In this document: positions 48,991-59,849 of the stretch, in pieces
How positions within the stretch are numbered: position 1 is the first letter of the stretch
Layout of the letters: every line of letters begins with the position of its first letter
Origin: Sepiola atlantica
Taxonomy: Eukaryota > Mollusca > Cephalopoda > Sepiida > Sepiolidae
Assembly: GCA_963556195.1 (NCBI GenBank)
Contig: OY744553.1
Coordinates: 5,346,388 to 5,410,387 of the forward strand
Reading direction: 5' to 3'
Length of the DNA: 64,000 bases
Translations under genes and position numbers: made by a program
The notes under the pieces: generated by a model
The model's input: the letters and a program-made list of their open reading frames with translations, nothing else
The model's database searches: none
What the model was told of the DNA's origin: nothing

Positions 48991-49559
48991 TAAAAATATA
49001 TAATACTATACATTACCGTGTCTGTTAGGGATACCTGGGTTTCATCTATCTGGTCGTCCTGGATTTTAAAACTTTTTTTATTTTATGGGAATCGCTCCAG
49101 ACAAGGCATGAAGCCACTTAATGTAAGGAGCTAAAAAGTATATACTACTTCAAGGTCAAAAAACTGGTCAATAGAAAAATGTTAGATCGATAGATTCTGA
49201 CCCAGAAAACAGCAATTATTCCCCCTTTGTCAGAAACATCACTCATGTAATGTTAGGACTAAAGGACAAAATAAGGGAAGCGAGAGTTAGGCAGCTGCCG
49301 AAAGTCCACTTTCTATTCGTCCCTTTTGATATTGCAGTCCAGGTTGGCCGAATTGATGAAACCTGGGTACCCCAACACAAACTTATCTAACTTACATAGC
49401 TTTATATATGCTTGAGAAGAAAAATTCAGTTACAGAATTTGAGATGAGGCTTGATTACTATTTTTCATCTTGGTTCTTATTTTCACGACGTTTCGGCCGA
49501 TGTAACCCCCGGCCTTCTTTAGATGCATCTTTTTGAACTGAAATCATTATTTAAATTCC

Positions 49560-49700
49560 ATGATCAATGCCAGTATACTGAAATCATATGCCCTTAATAG
49601 GGTTTAGATGAAAATTCATATACACTAAATTTACAAAAGCAAGGAAATTCACAAATTTTTACACTTTTATTGTCATTAAGGGTATGACTACATATCAACC
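49560..49700 (+). repeat. Half copy of element Y
   Basis: gccagtatactgaaatcata through tattgtcattaagggtatg, actacatatcaaccaaacca, then (TA)n-rich sequence to 49800. Confidence 0.8.
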
Positions 49701-49762
49701 AAACCAAATATATAGGTAATATATAATTATATATATATATATATATAATGTGTGTGTTTATC

Positions 49763-49795
<33 letters not shown>

Positions 49796-49804
49796 TAATA
49801 TATA

Positions 49805-51022
49805 ATCAATGGAGGCGTGAGAGCGCTCTATCCCTTAAGAGACTTCACGAATGGCCTATGCTGGAAATCTCATTTCTTTGATCAATCATAACTCAAAAAC
49901 CAATAAACCAAATTAGTTAAAACTTTGCACAAAATTTTTATTTGATAGGTTCTATAAGTGTGTAGAATTTCAGCACCATTAGTCAAGGCAACCCAGAGAT
50001 CCAGAAAGTTCAATCATGAAATCATGTTATCTGTGTGTATGTACGTACGTATGTGCCACCCTGTATCTCATCAACTATTTGATGGATTCAGCTGATTTTT
50101 GGCAAAGATAGAGGTTCTAGTGTCTAGTTGATGGCATTTTAATTTCAGTTTACCATATACCTTGATTAGTCAAACTACCAACTATATCAGTTATGAGAAG
50201 GCATTGTATTGAGGCATAGCCTTTACAAAAGTAGTGACATTCCATGATAAATGCCAGTATACTGAAATCATATGCCCTTAATAGGGTTTAGATGAAAATT
50301 CATATACACTAAATGTACAAAAGCAAGAAAATTCCCAAATTTTTACACTTTTATTGTCATTAAGGGTATGCGAGCACAACAGGGCTATGTATTTTACTGG
50401 TAGGAATTTTTCTTCAGCGCACCTCACACACTTCATCCACTCATGCATAGATTTATACTGTAATGATGTGATAATGAAATGGTTTGGTTGATATGTAGTC
50501 ATACCCTTAATGACAATAAAAGTGTAAAAATTTGGGAATTTCCTTGCTTTTATGATTTCAGTATACTGGCATTTTTCATGGAATGTCACTATTGTAAAGG
50601 CTATGCCTCAAGACAATGGTAATTTTAAAGGTTTTTTGGAATTTTCTGGAAAACTAAGGTAGATGGTAAACTGAAATTAAAATGCCATCAACTAGACCCT
50701 AGAACCTCTATCTCTGCCAAAAATCAGCTGAATTCATCAAATAGTTGATGAGATACAGGGTGGCACACACGTACGTACGTACGTACACACGGATAACACA
50801 AAATCACTCCTGACCTTTCTGGATCTCTGGGTTGCCTTGACTAATGATGCTGAAATTCGACACACTTATAGAACCTATCAAATGAAAATTTTGTGCAAAG
50901 TTTTAACTAATTTGGTTTATTGGTTTTTGAGTTATGACTGATCAAAGAAATGAGATTTCTAGCATAGGTCGTTTTTGAAGTCTATTAAGGGATAGAGCGC
51001 TATCGCGCTTCCCTTGATTATT
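49805..51022. mobile_element. X-Y-X foldback transposon, full copy
   Basis: About 1.2 kb. Outer arms 49805-50240 and 50585-51022 are inverted copies of X; the centre is foldback Y. Outer termini taatcaatggaggcgtgaga and its mirrored ggatagagcgctatcgcgct agree for most of their length. Shared blocks in both arms: gatctctgggttgccttgac, aactaatttggtttattggt, ttatgattgatcaaagaaat. No coding sequence, so non-autonomous. Class not determinable by eye. Confidence 0.85.
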
Positions 51023-51178
51023 AGGGTAGGATTGTTATCCTTTTATCGTTCAGCCTCTTCATAGGTAATCTAAATTTTTCATGTTGAAATAATCTAAGAC
51101 TCAAGGGACGTAACTCTTTAAAAGAGTTGTCTCCCATTGATATTTTTTTTTAAATACAAGTCCGTGTACAGAAATACT

Positions 51179-51625
51179 GGGCATCTTTTACGAGACTCAG
51201 CAGAGTAAAAACGCTAAAAAAACAAATTTACAACAAATAAAAGTAACTGTAAGCTGTAAAAGTTAGTTTCAAACTTGCATGTGCTATTTGTTTGTATTTT
51301 AAACCCGTTTGAAGTGCTATTTATTAGAAATTTATGTTCGACAGACGGTTTTAAAAGAATTCAAAATGGCCGCTCTACGTAATAATATAGAGGCATTTTC
51401 TTTGAGAAACTAGATGTTTTAAAAAACAAGAAAAATTTTTTTTAACATCTAATAAAAAGCCATTTATACTACGTAAAAATACAAACAAATTACATAGGTA
51501 AGTAGAAAAATGTCTATTCTAGACATAAGTCAACTTTACTTGTTGCAAATTTATGTTTTTAAACTCTTTCTCGTTCTTTTTTTGGACCCCGTTCGCGCCT
51601 CTGCTGAGCGTCGTAACATATACCC
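51179..51625. mobile_element. MITE Q, inverted second copy
   Basis: Reverse complement of 44459-44918 at roughly 90% identity, including the gggcatcttttacgag end. One copy is in the RPIA intron and the other 4 kb past the gene. Confidence 0.85.
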
Positions 51626-51654
51626 CCTTTTTAACCTAATGGACCACAAACTAT

Positions 51655-53022
51655 AAAATTTCGGCGCTTGTTCGTAATTGTCCACAACTCGTTTTTCCAC
51701 AACTTTTTTTTTACTCACAAATTTTTATAATTTTTTCGGTGTACAATTACCTATCAGGTCGCTAGAGAATTTCGTGTTTTTTTTGTTTTTGTTTTTTAAA
51801 GAAAATTTCAAATTATTTATATTTTAGGGAAGGGGATCAGTTTCCTATATAAATTTAACGTAAACCCACTTTTTGACCATGTTGCATGTTGTTTATTCAC
51901 CCATTTTTTTTTCACCTTTGAAATTTTTTTTTCTTTTTTCACATGTAAATATGCAGTTTTTTTTTTTCGTTTAGAGATTAAGTTTAGGTTTTTATCTTTC
52001 AAACGCAATCAAAGTTTACACGGAAACTAATTAAATAAGTAATAAGGTCTTTTTAATAAGTATAGTCCGTACAAGAGACGGTCATTTTTGCGCATACCTA
52101 CTGTGTACCTATGTGGGGGTCGTCATACCTTTTTTTGATGATAACTTCCTCCACAAATAAAAATAATAAGAAGATTTACATGCAAAATCAACGGAAGTTT
52201 ATTTACTGAAATAAACTATTAACAAATAGAATATATTTGTTTTTGTAATGAGTTCATGAGTCCTTCCTTTAGTTTCAGGGTAAGTAAAAAGAAGAATGTC
52301 TTTTCTTTTGTTGAAATGTTCATTTGTTATAAAATGTTAAAAGAGGCAATAGGTAATGTTCGCCTGTGAAATTGTATGAAGCGCGCAAAAGGGTGAAATG
52401 GAAGAGTGATAGTAAGATGCGTGTAACCTCCGGATGAAAAGTCAGTTGAAAGAAAGTTTGATGTTTGTGTGTGCTTAAATACTATTTGGATAGGCTCCAG
52501 CGAGCTTAAAGAGAAAAGTTTAGAAAAATATGTCTTTGGAGAAATCTCATTGGACAGAAATATCACGTGGTGTGCTCTCAACTACGTCCGCTCGTTTTGA
52601 GTTGATTTAATATATAAGGCCACATCGGAATTTGCGTGGGCGTTATTTTATATTTGTCACGCGCCAATACAATTATATTCACTCTGCGCGCCTAAATTGT
52701 ATTTATCCCAAACAACAATTTTTATTCGAATCTTAACCGTGTCAACTGGCACACCTATCATGCCACGAGAATTCCGGGTTGTTTGGAAAAAAAATTGTGA
52801 TGGTCAAAATGTGGGGATTAGTTTCGTTAAATTTATATAAGAAACTGATCCCCCATCCTAAAATCTAAAATATTTGGAAACAAATTCCCGTAAAACACGG
52901 AATTCTCTAGTGACCTGATAGGTAATTGTAAAGCGAAAAAAGAAAGAAAAAATTGGTCAGTAAAAAAAAGTTGGGGAAAACTGGTTGTGGACAATTATGA
53001 ACAAGCGCCAAAATTTCTGCGA
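51655..53022. mobile_element. Element R: ~235-bp terminal inverted repeats
   Basis: Left arm (tttcggcgcttgttcgtaat, tgtccacaac, caattacctatcaggtcgct, ggggatcagtttcctatata) is mirrored at 52787-53022 with scattered differences. The 890-bp interior has short open frames only, none recognised. Total about 1.37 kb, so a non-autonomous long-TIR transposon is likely. Confidence 0.8.
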
Positions 53023-53274
53023 ATCTTTTTATTTAAGTGGCAAACAGTTTTTTTTTTTTTTTTTTTTTTTTTACAATTGAATTATAGGCAATCCAAAAAC
53101 AAACAGATATGAAAAGCTTGACACCAGTTGCTTTCACTTCCGTTTACTCAAACTTTCTTTTTTTTATATAATTAAAACTATTGTTTGTTTGTGTTTCATA
53201 TTTATTTAAAAAAAAAAAAAAAAAAAAACAAACATTGTAGAGTTATTTGGGTTTTTTTCTATACACAAAATGTA

Positions 53275-53658
53275 CAGGGTGGGCCAAAATAAGGGTCCTA
53301 TCTTTAAATTTGAATAACTTGAATTTGAATAACTTCCACAAATTAAAAGTTAAACTCACCAAACTTTATGTGTGTGTAGACTGACCCTTCCGAGATTTTT
53401 TGAAATAAACAAAACAAATTTTAGCCGAAAAACACTTCTTAAAACGTACAAAAACTAAAGTATTGTTTTTTACACTGTTTTGAGTTTTTTAAGCAAAAAT
53501 AATGTTTTCTAAATGAGAGTACGTTGCTTAGGGCTAATACGGCTCATGCTTGCTTCGGAAGGGGTCCTTTACTTATTCTAAAAAAAAAAATTTTTTAAAT
53601 CAATAAATAAAAAAGTTATTAATTTTAAAAAATAGGACCCTTATTTTTGCCCACCCTA
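53275..53658 (-). mobile_element. Mariner-type MITE, copy 1
   Basis: Ends cagggtgggccaaaataagg and the mirrored ttatttttgcccaccct, flanked by TA. About 384 bp. On the minus strand it keeps ATG followed by SRISPK-like codons, the apparent start of a lost transposase. TA target sites and the CAGGGTG end fit the Tc1/mariner superfamily. Confidence 0.85.
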
Positions 53659-54009
53659 TATAAGCAAATCGGACACAATTCATCGATTTAGAAAAAAAAA
53701 AAATTTTATTAATTTTTTATTTTTATTTTATTTAAAAAAAATTTTTTTAAATATTTTTATTTATTCATTTTTTTATTTATTTAATTTTTTTTTTTAAATT
53801 TATATATATATATTTAAAAAATTTTTTTTTTTTAAATAAGTGAAGAAGTTTTCATGGGTCACATTATAGTTGACACATATGGTGTTAAAGGCGAAGATGA
53901 GATCTCCCGGCAGCTGCCTATGCTCTAGTGAATACAGGTTGAGGGCCTCCAATCGTTGTTCATAGTACTTTATGTGGAGTCCACGGACCATCCCAAAGAC
54001 ATTGGAATT

Positions 54010-54120
54010 TGTGTTTTAAATATAACTCGTGTTCCGAGGTTCGAGTCTGGCGACCAGTGTGAATAATTCTTCTCTACACTGACGATTCTCGTAAGGATGA
54101 AACGTATACATATGGAGATA
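54010..54120 (+). mobile_element. tRNA-like SINE with hammerhead-like tail
   Basis: gttccgaggttcgagtctgg cgacc is a good B-box. Then ctctacactgacgattctcg, ggatgaaacgtatacatatg, gagataaaa. The core reads CTGACGA and GAAAC, stem I tctaca/tggaga has one mismatch, and the cleavage triplet would be ATA. Confidence 0.65.
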
Positions 54121-54684
54121 AAAAAAAAACAAATGTTTGTAATTATATATTTATATAAAGAAGTTGAATTTTTTTTAAGGCAGTGTTAATGAAATTTGGT
54201 TGGAGAGACCGTTTGATACGAGACAGCGGTAAATAGATGAAATGGCATTATTGAAGATTTCAATAATTTTCAATAAAATATTTATTTATCAACGTAGCGC
54301 ATCTAAGCAGGATGATATGGTGTCATATTTTATTAATTTTTTTAATTTAAGGTATACCTCCTTTTCAAAAAGAAATCTCCACTCTCTCCGGAAAAAGTCC
54401 GATGATTTCTTTGAGGCAGAATTTGATGGTGGCGGAAGCATGCGGGGGTTAGGGTTTCGAGATATACCTCCTTTTCAAAAAGAAAAAGCGTTTTCGCCTG
54501 GAAGTAAATGTGCAGAAGTCGGATGATTTCGTTGTAGTAAATCTTATGATGATTTGAGTTTTGGGTGAGGGAAGCATGCAGGGGGAAGGGGCAAGTTTTT
54601 TTTATTGGATTTGGTATTATATTATATTTTATGCAGCGTTTTAAGAAGTTAATCTGCCATCCATACAAATTGTTTCAAATCAAT

Positions 54685-54725
54685 CATCCTGGGAAAAGCT
54701 TTAAATAAAGACGAAACGTTGATGA
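54685..54725 (+). ncRNA. Decayed hammerhead-like motif
   Basis: Shares tttaaataaagacgaaacgt and tgatg with 740-790, but CTGATGA has become CTGGGAA. Not active as written. Confidence 0.35.
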
Positions 54726-54819
54726 ATATATAAATAATTTTGGTCTTTCCTTTTTCATTTTCGATCACGTTGGAATATTATTTCCATAATTTTCATCATA
54801 TATATATATATTATATACT

Positions 54820-55130
54820 AGAGATGAAAGATGAGTATAAAAATTGTAAAGATACAATATTTATTAGAACATCAAAAGTTCAGAGCAAAGAGTTTTATAT
54901 CCTTAATCCAAGGATTTTCAAAAATAAACTCTTTTCAACAGAGGATAGAAAAGAACCGATAATGTAATTGTAAATATTATCGGCAATATTTAACTTTGAA
55001 AATTTGACATAAAATAAAACAAAAAGACTAAAAGATGAAGAGTCTTATGTTGAGATGAGAGCGTAGAGTCAGGGTGATTGCTCTATTCAATATATTGAGC
55101 TTTATATTATCACGATAGATTATTATTAAA
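54820..55130 (-). mobile_element. Diverged Penelope terminal repeat
   Basis: ctagagatgaaagatgagta, ccttaatccaaggattttca, then gctctattcaatatattgag c: same order as the other terminal repeats, with much divergence. Confidence 0.65.
54895..54949 (-). ncRNA. Diverged hammerhead with compensatory stem changes
   Basis: Minus strand: stem I TATCCT/AGGATA (6 bp), core CTGTTGA, GAA, stem III AATCC/GGATT with loop TT, cleavage after TTA. Relative to the 4421 copy, stem III changed G-C to T-A on both strands and stem I gained pairs. Stem II is poor. Confidence 0.65.
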
Positions 55131-55198
55131 CGATAATTCAATTATCTTTAATTTAATTCAACATTTACATATTGTATATATGTATATATGTATACAGT

Positions 55199-55557
55199 AT
55201 TTATTTACTCCTCTCCAGGAGTTAGGCACAAGGCCAGTTTTTATCTTACTCCCACAAGTAAGATGTGACCCAAGGTCGGGAAAGTGGGGTTTGAAAAGCC
55301 AGCGCCCGAGAGGTGAGCACTTTGGCCATTAAAAATCGCCTGGGCAGCCCTGTCGGTATTCCCCGGTAGAGGCGCCTCAGGCAGTAAACAATAAACTTAC
55401 TCCTCCCCAAAGAGGGGAGGCAAAGCCTGGGAGGGTGGATCTCCTAGAACTGCACAGGACAGACCCATAGACAGGCGTAAATCAAGCCCCGAAGGCCAAG
55501 ACAATACCAGTCTATGGGGTGCAGTATCCATCAGAACAGATACTACACTTTGATCTT
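55199..55557 (-). mobile_element. U2-snRNA-headed SINE, near full length
   Basis: Minus strand starts aagatcaaagtgtagtatct gttctgatgg and runs through the full body to ctcctggagaggagtaaata. Very similar to 3377-3746, so the family was active fairly recently. Confidence 0.85.
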
Positions 55558-55576
55558 ATAATTATTTGTACAGACT

Positions 55577-55790
55577 CCTGATGTCCTTTAACATTAAAGC
55601 TGTAACTATATGTGCTGTTAATCCTAACACAACTGTGAGCATTTCTTGAGTAGCCTTCACCAACCACTCATTTTCCCCTAGTTTATGGAAAGCCCACCAG
55701 ACAAGCTTTCTCCAGATCCACAAAAGCAAAATACAGGTTCTTCTTCTTAAGGTACTTCTCTTACATTAGTCTCAAGCGATACTTTGCTTA
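55577..55790 (-). pseudogene. Eroded RTE-like LINE RT fragment, copy 1
   Basis: Repeats the 56030-56260 sequence in direct orientation (accaaccactcattttcccc, aaagcccaccagacaa, cagatccacaaaagcaaaat acaggttc), with deletions. Confidence 0.7.
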
Positions 55791-55970
55791 AGGGTGACAT
55801 TCGAAAGAAAACAAAAATAAACTGAGGAATATCTGTTTGATGTACGTACGTGTCACGGAATGAATATATCCTATACCAAAAAATCACGTAAATTAATCAA
55901 GTAGTTTTTATTTTATAAAAGAAAATTAAATTTTACCGATAAACAAATGACGAGGAAATTACGGCCGCCA

Positions 55971-56260
55971 TTACGGAATATTCAAGGGAGATAACCTAAA
56001 TTCAAAATGAGCTATAAAATCAAAGACATTAACATTAAAGCTGTCACTATATGTGCTGTTAATTCCAACACGACTTTGAGAATTTCTGTACATTTCTTGA
56101 ACAACCTTCACCAACCACTCATTTACCCCTAATTTATTCAAAGCCCACCAGACAACCTCTCTTGGCACTCTGTCAAAAGCTTTCTTCAGATCCACAAAAG
56201 CAAAATACAGGTTCTTCTTCTTACCAAGGTACTTCTCTTACATTAGTCTCAAGCTTTGCT
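55971..56260 (-). pseudogene. RTE-like LINE reverse-transcriptase palm fragment
   Basis: Minus strand: YFAFVDLKKAFDRVPREVVW-like start, then WALNKLGVNEWLVKVVQEMY, RNSQSRVGINSTYSDSFNVN V. DLxKAFDRVPRExxWxALxxLGVxEWLVxxxQxMYxNxxSxVRV is the RT motif A region of RTE-type LINEs. It breaks off after this block. Confidence 0.88.
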
Positions 56261-56377
56261 CAGGCATAAAACCAAACTGTATCTCATCTATGCTTATTCT
56301 GATTTCTGATTTCTGATCGAGAGAATTTGAGCAGCAAAAAAAGTCGGATGTTATCATATATATAATATATATATATA

Positions 56378-56770
56378 TAGGGTGGGCAAAAATAAGGGTC
56401 CTATTTTTAAAAATTCATAACTTTTTTATTTATTGATTATTTTTTTTTGATTTTTTTTTTTTTTAGAATAAGTAAAGGACCCCTTCCGAAGCAAGCATGA
56501 GCCGTATTAGCCCTAAGGAACGTACCCTCATTTAGAAAACATTATTTTTGCTTAAAAAACTCAAAACAGTGTAAAAAAACAATACTTTAGTTTTTGTAAG
56601 TTTTAAGAAGTGTTTTTCGGCTAAAATTTGTTTTGTTTATTTCAAAAAATCTCGGAAGGGTCAGTCTACACACACATAAAGTTTGGTGAGTTTAACTTTT
56701 ATTTTGTGGAAGTTATTCAAATTCAAGTTATTCAAATTTAAAGATAGGACCCTTATTTTGGCCCACCCTG
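56378..56770 (+). mobile_element. Mariner-type MITE, copy 2 (inverted)
   Basis: Reverse complement of 53275-53658, about 393 bp, ends agggtgggcaaaaataaggg and ttattttggcccaccctg, in TA. It contains ATGAGCCGTATTAGCCCTAA then GGAACG, reading MSRISPKERTLI and stop. The two copies, 2.7 kb apart, could pair in a read-through RNA. Confidence 0.87.
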
Positions 56771-56844
56771 TATATATATATATATATATATATATAACTT
56801 TTCAGTTTATATAAAAAAATATATATTTTTAATGTATGATATGA

Positions 56845-57020
56845 CATGCCCTCCATTCAGTCTAGAGAGACTATGGACACCCCTGTAAGGGGCTGACTGC
56901 GCGTGTAATTGTTAAGCAAGGGTTGCGCAATTCCTAACACCACTTCTCCTGAGTCGGCACTGCTTGATTCCAATGGCAAGCAATTCAAGACGACTGGAAA
57001 CAATGCCGAGATAACCAGAG
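56845..57020 (-). mobile_element. Probable body of a 5S-headed SINE
   Basis: The minus strand directly continues the 5S-like segment: tctggttatctcggcattgt, gccgactcaggagaagtggt, cagtcagccccttacagggg, tagtctctctagactgaatg. It then runs to a T/A-rich tail. There is no second copy in the window, so the SINE3 assignment rests on the 5S head. Confidence 0.45.
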
Positions 57021-57141
57021 AGCACATACAGCACCTGGTATTCCCAAATGGTCACCCATTTAGTACTGGCCAGGCTCGACGTCGCTTAATTTTGGTGATC
57101 TAACGGGAACCGGTGTGTCAACGTGATTGTGCCGTATGTTT
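57021..57141 (-). rRNA. 5S rRNA-like segment (pseudogene or SINE head)
   Basis: Minus strand: acggcacaatcacgttgaca, caccggttcccgttagatca, ccaaaattaagcgacgtcga, gcctggccagtactaaatgg, gtgaccatttgggaatacca, ggtgctgtatg. This aligns with an invertebrate 5S rRNA along its whole ~120 nt, with about 15-20 substitutions. The internal promoter region is recognisable but altered. Most likely not a working 5S gene. Confidence 0.8.
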
Positions 57142-57471
57142 AATGTATATATCCCTATAATATACCATCCAAATTGTTTTAAAAAACAAGTTTTCGGCTT
57201 CAGAGCATATATGACTGTTTCTGAAGAGCAGCCTGGTAGACCAACGGCTACATTTTTCTTGCCTAATTGTGAAACGCGCGTAAGAAGGAAAGAAAAAAAA
57301 TTCGACAAAATAAAAAAAATGTAAAAAAAAAAATTTTTTACTATGATTGTGGACTGATTTTTTTTGGGGACATTAGAATGCAACCAACCAGTGTTTTTAG
57401 AAATATATTTTCACTGGTATCATGAAAAAGTTCCTACTACGATAAATTTATGCTCAATATTGAGAATAGAG

Positions 57472-57474
<3 letters not shown>

Positions 57475-57512
<38 letters not shown>

Positions 57513-57522
57513 TATTATTATA
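57475..57522. repeat. (TTA)n microsatellite
   Basis: About 48 bp of attatt repeats, beside gctcaatattgagaatagag c, the short palindrome also seen at Penelope ends. Confidence 0.92.
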
Positions 57523-57959
57523 GTTAAATGAGAGTGTAAGTAAAAAAAACAGATTGAATGAAATATACGTTCTTGTTTTTTTTTTGTTTTTTTCCATTCG
57601 TCTCAATCCAAGAGGACGGATATACAGGACAACACCAAAGTTCGTAATCCGACGTTTCCGATTCTCACAAACCGGAGCAAATAATCCTGCACTTTGTGAG
57701 GAGCTGTGTCAACATTCTGAAAACAGGATGTTGTGGAACTCGCACTTGTCTGTGTGGTTGATTTGGGATGAGGTGGGGGGGGGGGGGGTCTTAAGTGCTC
57801 CCAAATTGTTTGTCAGTCTCGTCGTTGGAGAAGAAAACCTCTTGACAATCCTTTGCCGAAAAACTGGATTTTTTCATCATGTCGCACAGAAGAGAGGAAT
57901 ACACTCCTTAACACTTCAAAAACAAAAAAAAGACAACTATTTATATCCTCCATCTATAT

Positions 57960-58559
57960 CAGGGGTGGGCAACCTCCGGCCCATGAAGGAGTTAGCGTCC
58001 GGCCCGCCACCCTGCTATGCTTTACTATTGCAATCCGGCCCGCGGACCTCTCAGTAAAACTCATATCATTTTGTGACATAGACATAAAAATAGGTTTCAA
58101 TTAAGATTTACAGTGGGATAAAAATGTATGAATATCAGTGAGCGATGATGCATGTATATTTAATTTTTCTTTAACTATTAATTTCAAATCCTTGGCTTGA
58201 GATAAGAATAGAAAGAGAGAAAGAGAGAGGCAAAGAGGAAACGAGAGACGAGGAAAAGGCATGAAACATAGAACCTATGTGAGGTGTGTCAAAACGAATG
58301 CTGGATCAACTTGCTACATCCCCCGTCATTATTTTTTTATGATTCCAAAATGGCTCTTCGTCGGCGCCTTTTATAACATCACATACAGAAGTCTCCTGAG
58401 AAAAAATATCAGATTTGTAGAGTGTTCAATGCAACTTTTGTACAATTTATTCATGTAAACAAAATATAGTAATTCTGAGATTTCGTTTTTCACTCCGGCT
58501 CGCGATCTCCTTCCAAAAGTCTCATCTGACCCTCACTCTGAAAAGGTTGCCCGCCCCTG
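57960..58559. mobile_element. hAT-type MITE, 600 bp, perfect 8-bp TSD
   Basis: Ends caggggtgggcaacc and ggttgcccgcccctg are perfect 15-bp inverted repeats, flanked by atctatat at 57952-57959 and 58560-58567. CAGNGGTGGGCAAC ends plus 8-bp duplications define hAT transposons. Subterminal ccggcccgc blocks occur at both ends. No transposase, so it was mobilised in trans. Confidence 0.95.
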
Positions 58560-58569
58560 ATCTATATAG

Positions 58570-59116
58570 TCTGGTACAGTCCTGAGTAGGTACCATACCA
58601 GTCGAGGATACGTCTTCCACAATCAGTCTGGCAAAGTCTCAGTCATTTTTGAGTAGCTGACCACCTTGCATCTGTTGGGCTGGGGTATGGTTCTATGTAG
58701 TCCTTGAAGGTCCACCCTCCCAGGCTTTATCTTCTCTCTTTTTTTTTTTATGGAAATTGCTCCACTTGATGTAAGGAGCTAAAAAAAAAAAAAAAAATTT
58801 TTAATAAAAAAAATTACCACTTCAAGGTAAAAAAAAAACAAAAAAACTAGCCAACGATAAGTGTTAGATGGATAGATTCCGACCCAGAAAACAGCAATTC
58901 TTCCCCCTTTTGTCAGAAACATCGCTCATGAAATGTAAGGACAAACCGACATGGATACGAGCAGAATCAGCGGGGAGGGGGAGGGGGGTCATAACTCCGT
59001 CTGTCATATAAACAAGTAACAAATGAATAGCGTTCGGCAAAATACGATAAAACTGATTTTGAGTTTTAATTAAATTTCTACTCGATAATTTTTGGTGTAG
59101 GTATCTATTTTTTTTC

Positions 59117-59148
<32 letters not shown>

Positions 59149-59150
59149 CT
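58570..59150. other. Mixed repeat debris
   Basis: A scrap of U2-SINE body (aaggtccaccctcccaggct at 58705-58730), a LINE 3' end (atggaaattgctccac at 58750), A-runs, and a diverged copy of cagaaaacagcaattcttcc also present at 49200. No gene. Confidence 0.55.
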
Positions 59151-59151
59151 A

Positions 59152-59804
59152 GACCACCCGTGACCCGTTGGGTCAGTTTGTTATATTAGCTATGGATTCA
59201 TGTATGAGCGTGACACTTGTGGCATAAAGAAAATAGGTTTTTTTTACATAACAGAAGCATTTCTATGAAAGTATATTAAAATGAAAAAAGAATATAGATA
59301 GATTTCTATGAGTCGTTCTGTTTATTATAATTGTTTTTTTTTTAAATTACAGTTACTGAATTATAAGTGGTTGGTTAGGGCGATTTGAGAAAGGAAGGGG
59401 GAACAGCAGGCTTTCTCGCGTACGTAACGAAAACAGGGGGAGTAGGAGTGGTGAAATCTATGAGAGGGAAAGTGGGAGGTGGTTTCGTAATAATGAGTGT
59501 TGTTTTTTTGTTTGTTTGTTTTTGTTTTTTAAAAGGGAGGAGTTTTTTTGAAACTGCGACAGACTTTACGAAGTCCTCCCGTTGAATGTTTTTAGCCGTG
59601 AAGAAAACAAATAAACTATTTGATGAAATTAAATGAAATTGTTTAAAAATTTCCAGAATGAAAAATTTCATGCGTTCGTTAATCATAATAGAGAATAACG
59701 GAATTGGAATAACAGATTGAAGACGATGCTATTTACGCATGCGCAACCGGATGTTGAAAACCGGAAAGCTGAAAGCTGATTGCAAACATACAAGAACAAT
59801 AGAG

Positions 59805-59830
<26 letters not shown>
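59152..59830 (-). mobile_element. Candidate Helitron, minus strand
   Basis: Minus-strand 3' end: gacccaacgggtcacgggtg gtctag followed by t, with a gaccc/gggtc hairpin. A 5' end resembling actaaaactctattgttctt lies near 59810 by (TA)n. Interior has no recognised Rep/helicase, so non-autonomous. Confidence 0.5.

Positions 59831-59842
<12 letters not shown>
59815..59842. repeat. (TA)n microsatellite
   Basis: TA tract at the 5' edge of the candidate Helitron. Confidence 0.93.

Positions 59843-59849
<7 letters not shown>

Noticed and set aside
54242..54526. 94-codon frame and the overlapping minus-strand 108-codon frame
   Set aside because: The sequence contains an internal duplication (ggtatacctccttttcaaaa twice) and no recognisable domain; likely repeat-derived.
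57021..57141. Functional 5S rRNA gene
   Set aside because: Too many substitutions in conserved positions, no T-run terminator directly after, single copy, and continuous with a SINE-like body.
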